A DNA stretch of 64,000 bases, from contig NZ_NPEA01000004.1 in the NCBI RefSeq assembly GCF_002812205.1, positions 310,001 through 374,000 of the forward strand, in the 5' to 3' direction. The first letter of the stretch is position 1. Every line of letters begins with the position of its first letter. The notes under the pieces were generated by a model. The model was given only the letters and a program-made list of their open reading frames with translations, had not been told where the DNA came from and made no database searches. A program made the translations under genes and the position numbers. Of this stretch, positions 36,054-45,905 are shown in pieces. The DNA is from Leptospira neocaledonica. GTDB lineage: Bacteria > Spirochaetota > Leptospiria > Leptospirales > Leptospiraceae.

Positions 36054-36992
36054 ATGCCATTTCCGATCCTATTACTATTATTCGGCTACTTAGGTCTTCA
36101 ATTTATACTAAGTGGCCCCTTCATACAACTTCTAGTAAATATAATATCCTTCAGGCTATTCAAATTCCGCTGGTTGACTCCCGGCGTCTTATTACCAGGG
36201 CTTTGGGTTTGGGCCAGACATTTTACGATTTTCTTCCCAGGAGAACTCGGAACGGATATTGTACATGCGAAAGGGAGTTTTGTACATTTCAGAATCTCAT
36301 TTTCCAATCTATTTAAAGGAAAATTAATATTTAGAGGAGTAAATGTACGCTCCTTTCATATGGATTATACTAATAGAGTGGAATCTCGCAAAAAGATCGA
36401 ATACCTTCCCAAAAGAGGAAGGATCCAGTTCAAATTGGAGAAGGTTTCCCATTCCAGTATAGACATCGAGGATAAGACCTTAACTCCGGTATTTAATATA
36501 CAGATCCGAGACATCAAAATAGAGAACGGGGTCCTGGATGCAGGCTCTCCATTAGAAATTCTTTTTAGAAGCAGAATAGGCTCTTGCAGGCTCGGGAGAG
36601 AAGGTCTACTCAGAACAGGAACACTAAAAGGTGGAGACAGGGGATATCTTACATTGAGTGGAATCACTTGGGGAGAATTAGCAGGACTGGAAATTATCCC
36701 ATTGCCTCTATTCAAAAAGCAGGTTCATCTTACTTTAGAATTCCGTCATATAGACGAGCATCATACAGACTTCGAAGGGACCTTATTGCATACAGGTTTA
36801 GGAGAAGAAGAGGAATCCGAATCTTATCCCTTCCGCTTCGGAGTAGACTGGAATGATTTTAACCTTCCTTTTGATCTAGCTCTCAGGAAATTGATTATGG
36901 AATTATTCCTGCAAACCAAGTTAGAAGGTTTGATGGCGAGGACCTTGCAAACAATTGCGAAGGGAATTCGGTTATTTTTAGGAAAGGATTGA
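36054..36992 (+). CDS. hypothetical membrane-anchored beta-rich protein
   Basis: A 312-residue protein with one or two N-terminal hydrophobic helices (PILLLLFGYLGLQFILS, then IQLLVNIISFRLF). A long soluble, strand-rich region follows, including VHFRISFSNLFKGKLIFRGVNVRSFHMDY and FNIQIRDIKIENGVLDAGS. The pattern recalls AsmA/TamB-like proteins of the envelope, but I regard that as a weak resemblance. It is downstream of the TerB-like gene and converges on a small hypothetical gene 11 bp away. Confidence 0.65.
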   Translation: MPFPILLLLFGYLGLQFILSGPFIQLLVNIISFRLFKFRWLTPGVLLPGLWVWARHFTIFFPGELGTDIVHAKGSFVHFRISFSNLFKGKLIFRGVNVRSFHMDYTNRVESRKKIEYLPKRGRIQFKLEKVSHSSIDIEDKTLTPVFNIQIRDIKIENGVLDAGSPLEILFRSRIGSCRLGREGLLRTGTLKGGDRGYLTLSGITWGELAGLEIIPLPLFKKQVHLTLEFRHIDEHHTDFEGTLLHTGLGEEEESESYPFRFGVDWNDFNLPFDLALRKLIMELFLQTKLEGLMARTLQTIAKGIRLFLGKD

Positions 36993-37003
36993 AGATCAGG
37001 CTT

Positions 37004-37234
37004 TTACCTAACCCTCTGGCCCATACCTTCTACGATCCCATTCAGTTTAATCAAACCGGAGATCATATCTTTCATGGCAGAACGAAACGCTTTCTTTTGT
37101 TCTTCATCCACTCTCTGAGAAGCAATATCCGCTTTCATAGATTCCAAAGTATCACTTACCAAAGCTAGGATACCGTACATCGGCTCATCCTTGTTAGTTG
37201 AGTTAATAATGAATTCTATATTATTCTTATACAT
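37004..37234 (-). CDS. small hypothetical helical protein
   Basis: A 76-residue protein with no hydrophobic segment, mostly helical (LALVSDTLESMKADIASQRVDEEQKKAFRSAMKDMISGLIKL), ending in two arginines. A GGAAAAAAG-type ribosome-binding site precedes the ATG. No family recognised. The 190 bp upstream hold no visible gene. Confidence 0.65.
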   Translation of the reverse strand: MYKNNIEFIINSTNKDEPMYGILALVSDTLESMKADIASQRVDEEQKKAFRSAMKDMISGLIKLNGIVEGMGQRVR

Positions 37235-37425
37235 CTTTTTTCCCTTTTCGCCTATCGAGAAGAATATGAATCTTTCCCGATTTAGTTCATTGTATAAAAT
37301 CTATTCCTTTGAGGATACGGATTCAAGTCGAATTTGTAATATTCAAAGGATTTATTAAATTTTCCGCTGAGGCTGGAAATCTTTTATAAACTCGATTCGT
37401 TTGTGATAAAACGACCTAAACCTTG

Positions 37426-38205
37426 CTAAGAACCGTTCGAGATACTATCTTTGGAACCGGATTCCAAGAAATCAGGAGTCATTTCATCTTTTAAATCCAC
37501 TCCGGATATACCTCGTTTGAGAGATTCCGAAAGTAAATAAGCGGTTTTTAAGGAAGCCTTATGGAAATCTAAGCCATCCGGCCGTATATTCGAAATACAA
37601 TTTCGACTTTCGTCTGTTTTGCCTAACTTAGGATCAAAGGTCAGATACATCCCCAAACTATCCGCAGAAGAAAGTCCAGGCCGTTCTCCTATAAGCAATA
37701 CAACAGCCTTGGCCCCTAATATTTCTCCTACCTCGTCTCCAATAGCAACCCTTCCCAGTCTTCCCAAAACGAATGGTGCCATTTTATATTTTTGTTCGGA
37801 TAAAATCGGCACCAAAACTTGTAAGAATGAAACCAAATTCGAATCGATTGCTTTTGCAGAAAGTCCATCTACTCCTATCAATACCAAATCATACTTTCCC
37901 TTTTTAGATTCTAATCTGGACCGGGAAGGTTCCGAAATCCTGCGACCCAAATCAGGTCTGAGTAAATATTCTTCTCTGCTCTTTGCTAAACTTTCTGCTC
38001 CAAGAATCTCGATCCCTAATGGTTGGAAAATTTTTTCGAGGCCTAAATTCAACGTATCAAAATTAGGCTCTTCTAAAACTGCATCTCTTGCCCTTGCATG
38101 ATCCAATCTGAATTTTAGAAGTTCGGAAGTTGGGATGGAGCCACCGGATCTTCCGATACCGATCCTGGCAGAAGTTAAACTTTTCCAAAATTCTTTAGAA
38201 CTCAT
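37426..38205 (-). CDS. eutC: ethanolamine ammonia-lyase, light (small) subunit
   Basis: A 259-residue subunit of the adenosylcobalamin-dependent enzyme that converts ethanolamine to acetaldehyde and ammonia. Recognisable segments are TSARIGIGRSGGSIPTSELLKFRLDHARARDAV, YDLVLIGVDGLSAKAID, LGRVAIGDEVGEILGAKAVVLLIGERPGLSSADSLGMYLTFDP, and GISGVDLKD. Its ATG overlaps the eutB stop by four bases. No eut shell, reactivase (eutA) or aldehyde dehydrogenase (eutE) gene is nearby. Confidence 0.95.
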   Translation of the reverse strand: MSSKEFWKSLTSARIGIGRSGGSIPTSELLKFRLDHARARDAVLEEPNFDTLNLGLEKIFQPLGIEILGAESLAKSREEYLLRPDLGRRISEPSRSRLESKKGKYDLVLIGVDGLSAKAIDSNLVSFLQVLVPILSEQKYKMAPFVLGRLGRVAIGDEVGEILGAKAVVLLIGERPGLSSADSLGMYLTFDPKLGKTDESRNCISNIRPDGLDFHKASLKTAYLLSESLKRGISGVDLKDEMTPDFLESGSKDSISNGS

Positions 38206-39596
38206 CCGGCCTTATCCTCTAATATTCCTTCGAGTAGAAGTTTGCCCGGATTTTCTTTAGGAAGGAATTGTTTGCTAGATTCAAAAAGCCCTTTCTCCAA
38301 AAGCCAAGATTCAAACTCGGGAGCAGGTTTAAGCCCGAAAATTTGTCGAAGATACAATGCGTCATGGAACGAAGTACTTTGATAGGACAACATCACATCA
38401 TCCGCGCCTGGAACTCCCATAATATAATTACATCCGGCCGCTCCAAGCAATGTGAGCAATGTATCCATATCGTCTTGGTCCGCATCTGCATGATTAGTGT
38501 AACATACGTCCACACCCATCGGAAGGCCCAAAAGTTTTCCGCAAAAATGATCTTCTAAGCCTGCCCTTAATATTTGTTTTCCATTATATAGATATTCAGG
38601 TCCTATAAAACCAACAACCGTATTCACAAGAAGTGGATCGAATTTTTTTGCGACTGCATATGCCCTCGCCTCTAAGGTTTGTTGGTCCACACCGAAATGA
38701 GCACCCGCAGACAATCCACTCCCTTGTCCCGTTTCGAAATACATCACATTATTTCCAACAGTTCCTCTGTTCAGTTCCAAAGCCATCTGCCTGGATTCTT
38801 CTAAAATACTTAAGTTCACTCCGAAACTTTTATTCAGAGCCTCACTTCCACCTATAGATTGGAATACCAGATCAAGAGGAGCACCTTCTTCCATTGCTTT
38901 TATAGAAGTGGTTACATGGCAGAGCACGCAAGACTGAGTTGGAATAGAATATTTTTGGATGATAGAATCTATCATCCTAAGAAGTGCAATTACAGTAGGA
39001 ACATTATCGGTCGCCGGGTTGATCCCGATCACAGCGTCTCCGCTTCCTAATAAAAGCCCATCCAAGATGCTAGCGGCAATTCCTTTAGGATCATCTGTGG
39101 GATGATTGGGCTGTAAACGTGCGGACAATCTCCCAGGAAGACCGATCGTATTTCGAAACTTGGTCACTACAGGAGATTTTTTAGAAACCAAGATCAAATC
39201 CTGATTGGACATGAGTTTGGAAACAGCAGCAGCCATCTCAGGAGTGATCCCGTCTCGGATCTTTGAGATCAATTCGGAGTCCGTATTTTCTTTCAAAAGA
39301 AAGTCGCGGAATTCTCCTACAGTAAAGGAGGAAATTTTGGAAAATGCTGATCGATCATGAGAATCAAAAATCAGCCGAGTAACCTCATCATTTTCTCCTG
39401 GGATCAATTCTATATTCAGAAATTCTGATAGATGTAGATCTGCCAAAGACATTTGGGCAGCCACTCTTTCTTCCTGAGTAGAGGCTGCAATCCCGGCCAA
39501 TTGGTCTCCGGAACGTAGCGGACTCGCCTTCGCCAATAATGTTTTTAAGTCAGGAAATACGTAGGACTTCCTACCAAGAACGGTTTTGTAACCCAT
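38202..39596 (-). CDS. eutB: ethanolamine ammonia-lyase, heavy (large) subunit
   Basis: A 464-residue TIM-barrel subunit that carries the ethanolamine-binding active site. Typical stretches are NTIGLPGRLSARLQPNHPTDDP, DGLLLGSGDAVIGINPATDNV, VMYFETGQGSGLSAGAHFGVDQ, and GVDVCYTNHADADQDDMDTLLTLLGAAG. Length is normal for the family. It follows the permease gene by about 105 bp and overlaps eutC, so the three form one leftward operon. Confidence 0.96.
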   Translation of the reverse strand: MGYKTVLGRKSYVFPDLKTLLAKASPLRSGDQLAGIAASTQEERVAAQMSLADLHLSEFLNIELIPGENDEVTRLIFDSHDRSAFSKISSFTVGEFRDFLLKENTDSELISKIRDGITPEMAAAVSKLMSNQDLILVSKKSPVVTKFRNTIGLPGRLSARLQPNHPTDDPKGIAASILDGLLLGSGDAVIGINPATDNVPTVIALLRMIDSIIQKYSIPTQSCVLCHVTTSIKAMEEGAPLDLVFQSIGGSEALNKSFGVNLSILEESRQMALELNRGTVGNNVMYFETGQGSGLSAGAHFGVDQQTLEARAYAVAKKFDPLLVNTVVGFIGPEYLYNGKQILRAGLEDHFCGKLLGLPMGVDVCYTNHADADQDDMDTLLTLLGAAGCNYIMGVPGADDVMLSYQSTSFHDALYLRQIFGLKPAPEFESWLLEKGLFESSKQFLPKENPGKLLLEGILEDKAG

Positions 39597-39700
39597 ATTG
39601 ATTTCCTATTTTATTATGCAGATCTTTGATCGGAATTTCTTCTTCTATCGATCCGACTTACTCTAATTCCGAAAAATCCCAAATCAAGAAATTTGCCTTT

Positions 39701-41011
39701 TTATTTTGCAAAAATCGCGGACCTTGCCCAAACTAATCCGCTTCCTAAGATCAAAACGAAGATCCCAAACAAGATCGGATGTTGCCAGGCGGATACGCTT
39801 AATACAATTGCAGACAGAACAAGCGCGATAGAAGGTAAAATTTTCCCTCCCGGAACCATGAACGGTCTTTCTCTGTCTGGTTGTTTTTTCCGGAGCACAA
39901 AGAAGCTGATCATAGAACAAAAATATAAAAGTAATGCACCGAATGCAGACAACGTAATCAGCTCGGATGTTTTTCCGGTACATAATGCCGCGATCCCGAA
40001 GATCGTATTTGCCATCAAAGCATTAGCGGGTGTTTTGAATCTAGGATGGATCTTTCCAAAAAATTTAGGAAGAAAGTTCGCTCTTCCAAATTCGAAACTG
40101 GCTCTTCCCCCGGCCAAAATGATCCCATGAAAAGAGGCAATGAGTCCAAATAGTCCGATCGTAATTAAAAGATGGAATGCCCAACCGGATTCCCCGTATA
40201 ATTTACGTAATGCGAGAGGCAAAGGATAATCGGAGGCAGCAGCTCCCGGTTCAGGATACACGATCATCTCCCATCCCCCTACTCCAATAGAAGAAAAAAA
40301 TACCATCCCACAAAGTGCAACTAAGGTGCCTAATGCAGATCCAAATCCGATCAGTATATTTTTTTGAGGATCTTTGGTTTCTTCCGCGACATTTGCTACT
40401 CCTTCTATCGCCAAGAAAAACCAAACTGCAAATGGTAAAGAAGACAATGCCCCTGTCCAACCGTTAGGCAATGGATTAGAGGAAAACTTCTCCCAAGAGA
40501 AACTAGGAAGTGTAAGCCCTGAAAATAAAAGTAATTCAAAAACTGCTAATATAGTAATTCCAAACTCGAATGATGCTGCGAATTTCACTCCGATTATATT
40601 CAAGATCGTAAAGAGCAAATAAGCAACGATTGCAATCCAGATCGGATCGATTCCCGGCAAAAATAAGGAGAAGTAGGCTCCGATCGCCGCTGCAATCGCA
40701 GGGGGTGCAAATAAAAATTCTATCAACTGAGCGGTGCCAACGAGATAAGCCCAGGCATTTCCAAGAGCTTCTCTACCGTAGTCGAATGCTCCCCCAGCTT
40801 TGGGGATCATACATGCGAGTTCTGTGTAACTGAAAGAAAAGCAAACATATAGCAGAATGATCAGTAAGGTGGCAATTCCCAACCCTAAGGTTCCACCTAC
40901 CGGTAAACCCAGATTCCAACCGAAATACATGCCTGAAATTACGTATCCGACTCCTAAACCCCAAAGTAGCCAAGGGCCCAGGGTTCGACTGAATTCTTCT
41001 TTTGATTCCAT
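39701..41011 (-). CDS. ethanolamine permease, APC superfamily
   Basis: A 436-residue transporter with 12 predicted helices. The APC-type first helix (WGLGVGYVISGMYFGWNLGLP) and the AGGAFDYGREALG loop (a proline/glycine motif of the Eat-type permeases) support amino-acid/amine import. Context, directly upstream of eutBC on the same strand, makes ethanolamine the likely substrate. It is divergent from ilvD with about 97 bp in between, and no cobalamin riboswitch could be recognised there. Confidence 0.88.
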   Translation of the reverse strand: MESKEEFSRTLGPWLLWGLGVGYVISGMYFGWNLGLPVGGTLGLGIATLLIILLYVCFSFSYTELACMIPKAGGAFDYGREALGNAWAYLVGTAQLIEFLFAPPAIAAAIGAYFSLFLPGIDPIWIAIVAYLLFTILNIIGVKFAASFEFGITILAVFELLLFSGLTLPSFSWEKFSSNPLPNGWTGALSSLPFAVWFFLAIEGVANVAEETKDPQKNILIGFGSALGTLVALCGMVFFSSIGVGGWEMIVYPEPGAAASDYPLPLALRKLYGESGWAFHLLITIGLFGLIASFHGIILAGGRASFEFGRANFLPKFFGKIHPRFKTPANALMANTIFGIAALCTGKTSELITLSAFGALLLYFCSMISFFVLRKKQPDRERPFMVPGGKILPSIALVLSAIVLSVSAWQHPILFGIFVLILGSGLVWARSAIFAK

Positions 41012-41108
41012 CTCTGTTCACTAATTAGCAAGAACTGTGCCTTTTCCAAGTTCGTTTCTCCTTTCGGAAAAAACTCGACGTCTAAACTTACACCAGGGAG
41101 CATTCAAT

Positions 41109-42965
41109 ATGCCTCACTTAAGATCTCGTACTTCCACCCACGGACGCAATATGGCCGGAGCCAGAGCCCTCTGGAGAGCCACCGGTATGAAAGAAGGTGA
41201 TTTCGGAAAACCGATCATCGCCATCGCAAACTCGTTCACTCAGTTCGTTCCAGGACATGTTCATTTAAAAGACCTAGGGCAAATGGTCGCAAGAGAAGTG
41301 GAGAAGGCGGGAGCCGTCGCAAAAGAATTTAATACCATCGCAGTGGATGATGGGATCGCCATGGGGCATGGCGGAATGTTATACTCTTTGCCAAGCCGTG
41401 ACCTGATCGCCGACTCAGTAGAATATATGGTCAACGCTCATACTGCGGATGCACTTATCTGTATTTCCAACTGTGATAAGATCACACCAGGAATGCTCAT
41501 GGCGGCGTTAAGACTGAATATACCAACGATTTTTGTTTCCGGCGGACCAATGGAAGCCGGGAAAGTAAATTGGAATGGAGACATTCGAAAATTGGATTTG
41601 GTCGACGCAATGGTAGAAGCCGCCAATGAAAATGTTCCAGACGAACTTGTAGAACAAATAGAACGTTCCGCTTGCCCTACTTGCGGATCTTGTTCCGGAA
41701 TGTTCACTGCAAACTCAATGAACTGTCTTACGGAAGCATTAGGACTTTCTCTTCCAGGGAACGGTTCCACGTTAGCTACTCATGCGGATAGAAAACAACT
41801 CTTCTTAACCGCAGGAAGACTGATCGTTGAACTTGCAAAAAGATACTACGAACAAGATGATGAATCCGTTCTTCCTAGAAATATTGCGACTTATGAAGCC
41901 TTCCAAAACGCAATGGCATTGGATGTTGCGATGGGTGGATCCACAAACACTGTGCTCCATATTCTAGCGGCGGCTCACGAAGCCGGAATTAATTTCAAAA
42001 TGCACGATATAGATCTGATCTCCAGAAAAGTTCCATGCGTTTGTAAAGTGGCACCTGCCACCCAAAAATATCATATGGAAGATGTTCATAGAGCTGGTGG
42101 GGTCATCGGTATACTTTCCGAATTGGACAGAGCAGGGCTCATTCATAGAGATGTGCCTACAGTTCACTCGGAAACATTAGGAAAAGCTTTAGAAGAATGG
42201 GACATCGTCCGTCAAAAAGCAAACTCCAAAGCATACGCATTATTTTCCGCGGCACCCGGTGGAGTTCCTACAACAGAAGCTTTCTCCCAAGACAAACGTT
42301 GGCCTGAATTGGACTTAGATAGAGCAAACGGATGTATCCGAGATGTAGAACATGCATATTCTCAAGATGGAGGACTTGCAGTTCTCTACGGAAACATCGC
42401 ACCTGAAGGTTGTATCGTTAAGACCGCAGGGGTAGATGAGTCTATCTGGAAATTCAAAGGAAGAGCTAGAGTGATGGAAAGCCAAGAAGAAGCTGTGGCC
42501 AAAATCCTAGGCAACGAGGTGGTAGAAGGTGACGTAGTTGTAATCCGCTACGAAGGTCCAAAAGGTGGACCAGGGATGCAGGAAATGTTATACCCTACTT
42601 CTTATCTGAAATCCAAAGGTTTAGGAAAAGCATGCGCACTTCTGACCGATGGAAGATTTTCCGGAGGAACCTCCGGACTATCTATCGGGCATGTTTCTCC
42701 AGAAGCGGCGGCAGGCGGAGTCATCGGTTTAGTGGAAGAAGGTGATATCATAGAGATAGATATCCCAGACAGATCCATCCACTTAAGAGTGAGTGACGCG
42801 GATCTTTCCGATCGCAGAGATAAAATGAACGATAAAGGAAAAGAGGCTTGGAAACCTAAGTCCAGAAAAAGAACTGTTTCTGCTGCGTTAAGGGCCTATG
42901 CCGCGATGACTACTTCTGCGCATACAGGAGCGGTCAGAGATGTTAGCCAGGTAGAACATCTATAA
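41109..42965 (+). CDS. ilvD: dihydroxy-acid dehydratase
   Basis: About 618 residues from the ATG of [14 protein letters not shown], preceded by AGGGAG; the frame extends 24 codons further but with no family similarity. Converts dihydroxyacids to 2-oxoacids in valine/isoleucine synthesis. Iron-sulfur and metal-site motifs are [13 protein letters not shown] and [18 protein letters not shown]; catalytic regions include GFMN-type [15 protein letters not shown] and [27 protein letters not shown]. Length is standard. A hypothetical gene follows 99 bp downstream. Confidence 0.97.
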   Translation: MPHLRSRTSTHGRNMAGARALWRATGMKEGDFGKPIIAIANSFTQFVPGHVHLKDLGQMVAREVEKAGAVAKEFNTIAVDDGIAMGHGGMLYSLPSRDLIADSVEYMVNAHTADALICISNCDKITPGMLMAALRLNIPTIFVSGGPMEAGKVNWNGDIRKLDLVDAMVEAANENVPDELVEQIERSACPTCGSCSGMFTANSMNCLTEALGLSLPGNGSTLATHADRKQLFLTAGRLIVELAKRYYEQDDESVLPRNIATYEAFQNAMALDVAMGGSTNTVLHILAAAHEAGINFKMHDIDLISRKVPCVCKVAPATQKYHMEDVHRAGGVIGILSELDRAGLIHRDVPTVHSETLGKALEEWDIVRQKANSKAYALFSAAPGGVPTTEAFSQDKRWPELDLDRANGCIRDVEHAYSQDGGLAVLYGNIAPEGCIVKTAGVDESIWKFKGRARVMESQEEAVAKILGNEVVEGDVVVIRYEGPKGGPGMQEMLYPTSYLKSKGLGKACALLTDGRFSGGTSGLSIGHVSPEAAAGGVIGLVEEGDIIEIDIPDRSIHLRVSDADLSDRRDKMNDKGKEAWKPKSRKRTVSAALRAYAAMTTSAHTGAVRDVSQVEHL

Positions 42966-43064
42966 TTTAATGCGACAGAAACTATTCCTAGAGTAAGGGA
43001 ATTAAAAAATCCATGTCCCGTAAAAAGACTGGAAACCGATCTTAAAAAGGAGTATCTTCCAATT

Positions 43065-43676
43065 ATGTCGAAAATTGCCCTTACTCTCCCCTCTGTACAA
43101 ACTCCCTCTGAACTAATGGATTTCCTTAAAAAGGAATCAGATAATCCGAACTTCGATCTTTGGTTGGACCAATTATGCGAAAGAGCAAGATCCGGAGACA
43201 AACTGGTTTGGAGTTTTTTATACCAAGCAATCAGAGAGGCGGATTCAGGGAGATTGTCCTGGGGATTTCATAAAAGACTTCTTTCCGGGATCTTTCATAT
43301 GCTTTCCCGTATCGGAGATTCTCAGTCTTATAGATTGTTCATCAATTATGTAAAGTCCTTGGATAGGACTATTCCGACAGGAGCCTTGGAACTTATCGGA
43401 GACCTAATCCCTACATTCAAAGAAATTGATATAGATGAGATCATCTCCATTTCTTCTTTAAACGATCCATTCAAATCCGCATTCGGAATTTATGCACTAG
43501 CTCAGATCGTTCTGGAAGATAGGATCCCTGAGGAAAAGATAGAACAAGTAAAATCTTTCCTAAGAGATTATCACAACCCAAGCTATTACTTGGATCATCT
43601 TGTAGAAAGAACTCTTGAGTTTTTGGAAAGGGATAATTCTGACATTCTGGCCTTCGTTGAACAACTCGCTAGTTAA
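43065..43676 (+). CDS. hypothetical helical protein
   Basis: A 203-residue cytoplasmic protein without signal or membrane segments. It is mainly alpha-helical (FDLWLDQLCERARSGDKLVWSFLYQAIREADSG; ALELIGDLIPTFKEIDIDEI) and may have a HEAT-like arrangement, which is tentative. I do not recognise the family. It is downstream of ilvD on the same strand and ends before a bidirectional terminator. Confidence 0.7.
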   Translation: MSKIALTLPSVQTPSELMDFLKKESDNPNFDLWLDQLCERARSGDKLVWSFLYQAIREADSGRLSWGFHKRLLSGIFHMLSRIGDSQSYRLFINYVKSLDRTIPTGALELIGDLIPTFKEIDIDEIISISSLNDPFKSAFGIYALAQIVLEDRIPEEKIEQVKSFLRDYHNPSYYLDHLVERTLEFLERDNSDILAFVEQLAS

Positions 43677-43742
43677 GTTCTTCAAGCGCGGCTTGTTTAA
43701 TATCTCTCCGCGGGCCACCGATAAGAAGAAGGCCCATTAAAT

Positions 43743-43774
43743 AAAAAAAGGAAGTCTTTCGACTTCCTTTTTTT
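43743..43774. terminator. bidirectional intrinsic terminator
   Basis: AAAAAAAGGAAGTC and GACTTCCTTTTTTT form a 14-bp stem with a TTTC loop. A and T runs on both sides give termination for the rightward hypothetical gene and the leftward acyl-CoA dehydrogenase, which converge here. Confidence 0.93.
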
Positions 43775-43798
43775 ATTCTTCAGAGTTTTAGAAGAAGT

Positions 43799-45472
43799 TT
43801 AAGCTGAGTATTGGTCCATTAGAGATTTTGCAATTACTCTAAGAGCCATCACTTCTTCCGCTCCTTCAAAGATAGAGAATACTCGAGCATCTACGAAATA
43901 GCGAGAAACCGCGTATTCTTCCGCGTATCCCATTCCTCCGTGGATCTGCATAGCTTCTCTTGTTACCCATTCAGCAACTTTAGAAGCGTAGAACTTGATC
44001 AAAGTTGCTTCCATTTGTCCTTTGTGGTCGTCTAAAAGTTTTGCTACAGTATTGGTGAACTGGCGAGAAGCCTGAACGATCATCGCCATACGTGCGATCT
44101 TATACTTGGTTAAGTTATAATCGAAGATAGGTTTTTGGAAAACTTGTCTCTCTTGAGCGTAACGAAGACCTGCTTCTAAAGCTGCTTGCATGACGCCGTT
44201 TGCGCGAGCTGCAGTTTGGATTCTTCCGCCGGAAAAACCTTCCATTTGGAAATAGAATCCTTTTCCTCTGCCTGCTTCTCCACCGATCAGGTTCTCTTCC
44301 GGAACGAAATAGTCCTCGAAAGAAACTTCGAAAGAGTGCATACCGCGGTAGCCGATAGTTCCGATCGCTTTTCCGGAAATTCTTCCGCCGCCATCTTGTT
44401 TATAATCGAATTCATGGCCGGTAAAGCTTGGCTTCTCCGCAAGAACGATAGAAAGACCTTTGTGTTTTAACTCAGGATCACTTTCTGTTCTTACAAGGAT
44501 AAGAAGAAGGTTTGCATAACCCGCAAAAGTACACCAGGTCTTAACACCATTGATAGACCAGCCTCCGTCCACTTTTTTAGCAGTTACGGAAACTCCGGCA
44601 ACGTCTGAACCGTAATTAGGTTCTGTTACCATGATACCACCCATCTTCTCTCCGGAAGCGATCAAAGGAAGCCACTTCTCTTTTTGAGCGTCGGTTCCAC
44701 CTTTTAATAATGCTTTAGAAAGAATTTCAGGACGAGTGATTAAAGATCCTGCGATTCCCAAAGATCCTCTGGAAAGTTCTTCGGTTACGACTAGCATGGA
44801 AATATTATCCGCTTTATCGTTCGGTTGTAATCCACCGTAAGTTTCAGGAATACAAAGACCGAAACATCCCATGTCTCTTAAACCTTGGATGATCTCTTCT
44901 GGAACGATATCGTCGTGACGGTGAACATGCTCTGCTTTAGGAGCTACCACTTCTTCCGCAAACTGTTTGAAAGTCTGGCGGAACATTTCGTGGTCTTCGC
45001 TCAAACCATAAGCTCCAAAACTTCCGGAAGAAGCGATTAGATCAGCAATATGATTATAATTTTCGATCGCACTGGATTCTTCTAAGAACTTGTTAGTAGC
45101 GTCGTCGAATAATTTAGAAACTAATTCTTGGGTTGAAATTCCGTATTCGGAAGCTCTGGAAGTGAACTCGGAACGGATATGGGTAACAGCTTCTGCAGCG
45201 AAAACCTGAGCCATCAATTTTTCAAGCTCACCTGTTCCGAGTGAATCGTTCCAAGCGTAGTCGATAAAGTTTTCTGCGATCTTTTGTTCGGAGGTCAACC
45301 AAGCAATTTGGTATTGTACGAATTGGTTTTGGTCCATTTTGGAAACGGAAACTTTTCCATTGGAGCTACATTTGGCCGCTAAGGCCTTGGTTACTTGTTC
45401 GATTATTGCTGAAGACTTGCTTAAAGCCTGTTTTGCCGCCGAAGAGTCCGTCGGAGCTTTCGTTGCCATCAT
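43799..45472 (-). CDS. acyl-CoA dehydrogenase (557 aa, with N-terminal helical extension)
   Basis: FAD enzyme of fatty-acid beta-oxidation type. After about 150 residues of helical extension come FRQTFKQFAEEVVAPKAEHVHRHDD, the Y-x-G region CIPETYGGLQPNDK, MVTEPNYGSDVAGVS (acyl-CoA/flavin), INGVKTWCTFAGYANLLL and the C-terminal QIHGGMGYAEEYAVSRYFVDARVFSIFEGAEEVMALRVIA. The catalytic Glu is in the EGAEE loop. The extension resembles spirochaetal and deltaproteobacterial homologues. A single gene upstream of the bidirectional terminator. Confidence 0.92.
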   Translation of the reverse strand: MMATKAPTDSSAAKQALSKSSAIIEQVTKALAAKCSSNGKVSVSKMDQNQFVQYQIAWLTSEQKIAENFIDYAWNDSLGTGELEKLMAQVFAAEAVTHIRSEFTSRASEYGISTQELVSKLFDDATNKFLEESSAIENYNHIADLIASSGSFGAYGLSEDHEMFRQTFKQFAEEVVAPKAEHVHRHDDIVPEEIIQGLRDMGCFGLCIPETYGGLQPNDKADNISMLVVTEELSRGSLGIAGSLITRPEILSKALLKGGTDAQKEKWLPLIASGEKMGGIMVTEPNYGSDVAGVSVTAKKVDGGWSINGVKTWCTFAGYANLLLILVRTESDPELKHKGLSIVLAEKPSFTGHEFDYKQDGGGRISGKAIGTIGYRGMHSFEVSFEDYFVPEENLIGGEAGRGKGFYFQMEGFSGGRIQTAARANGVMQAALEAGLRYAQERQVFQKPIFDYNLTKYKIARMAMIVQASRQFTNTVAKLLDDHKGQMEATLIKFYASKVAEWVTREAMQIHGGMGYAEEYAVSRYFVDARVFSIFEGAEEVMALRVIAKSLMDQYSA

Positions 45473-45621
45473 TTGTTCCTACCGATTATTGGGAAATATT
45501 ACTCAAAATACTATAACCTGGGGCCGTTTCGGCCTGTCATTTAAGTTTTTGAATCCAAGTCTCGGGAAGAAATGAGACAGAATGTCCGAAAGAAGGTCCC
45601 TTCTTCCTTGAAATGAAAGCT

Positions 45622-45637
45622 TGTAGGAGTTCCTACA
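45622..45637. repeat. intergenic GGAGTTCC palindrome, copy 6
   Basis: TGTAGGAGTTCCTACA, whose right end abuts the stop codon of the small gene at 45638-45895. Same arms as copy 4 with a GT centre. Confidence 0.7.
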
Positions 45638-45895
45638 TCAACCTTCCATATTACGAACCAGAGAAGATCTGATCTTTAACAGATTATTCCGGATCCTTCT
45701 CTTTTGATCATCCGTCAGAAGGATCTCTTTTTTTTCAGCTCTGTCCAAAACCAAACTTGCCTTTTCCACAAACTCTATCGCAGCATCGCTCGCAGATTCT
45801 CTCTTTTGCTGTTTTTCCTTAAAAAGATCCAAAGCTCTTTGGACCTCTTTTAGTTGTTCCGAGACGGAAACGATTTCTTCTACAGGGGAATTCAT
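45638..45895 (-). CDS. small hypothetical coiled-coil protein
   Basis: An 85-residue protein starting MNSPVEEI, with GAGG 7-8 bases upstream; a longer in-frame start would overlap mltG and is unlikely. The sequence is charged and helical (LKEVQRALDLFKEKQQKRESASDAA), suggesting a coiled coil. It starts 10 bp past the mltG stop, so it is the third gene of the hisI-mltG run. No family recognised. Confidence 0.72.
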   Translation of the reverse strand: MNSPVEEIVSVSEQLKEVQRALDLFKEKQQKRESASDAAIEFVEKASLVLDRAEKKEILLTDDQKRRIRNNLLKIRSSLVRNMEG

Positions 45896-45905
45896 GTGCA
45901 ATCCT

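Noticed and set aside
41012..41108. Cobalamin riboswitch before the ethanolamine permease
   Set aside because: The divergent gap is too short and no B12-box-like element was visible.
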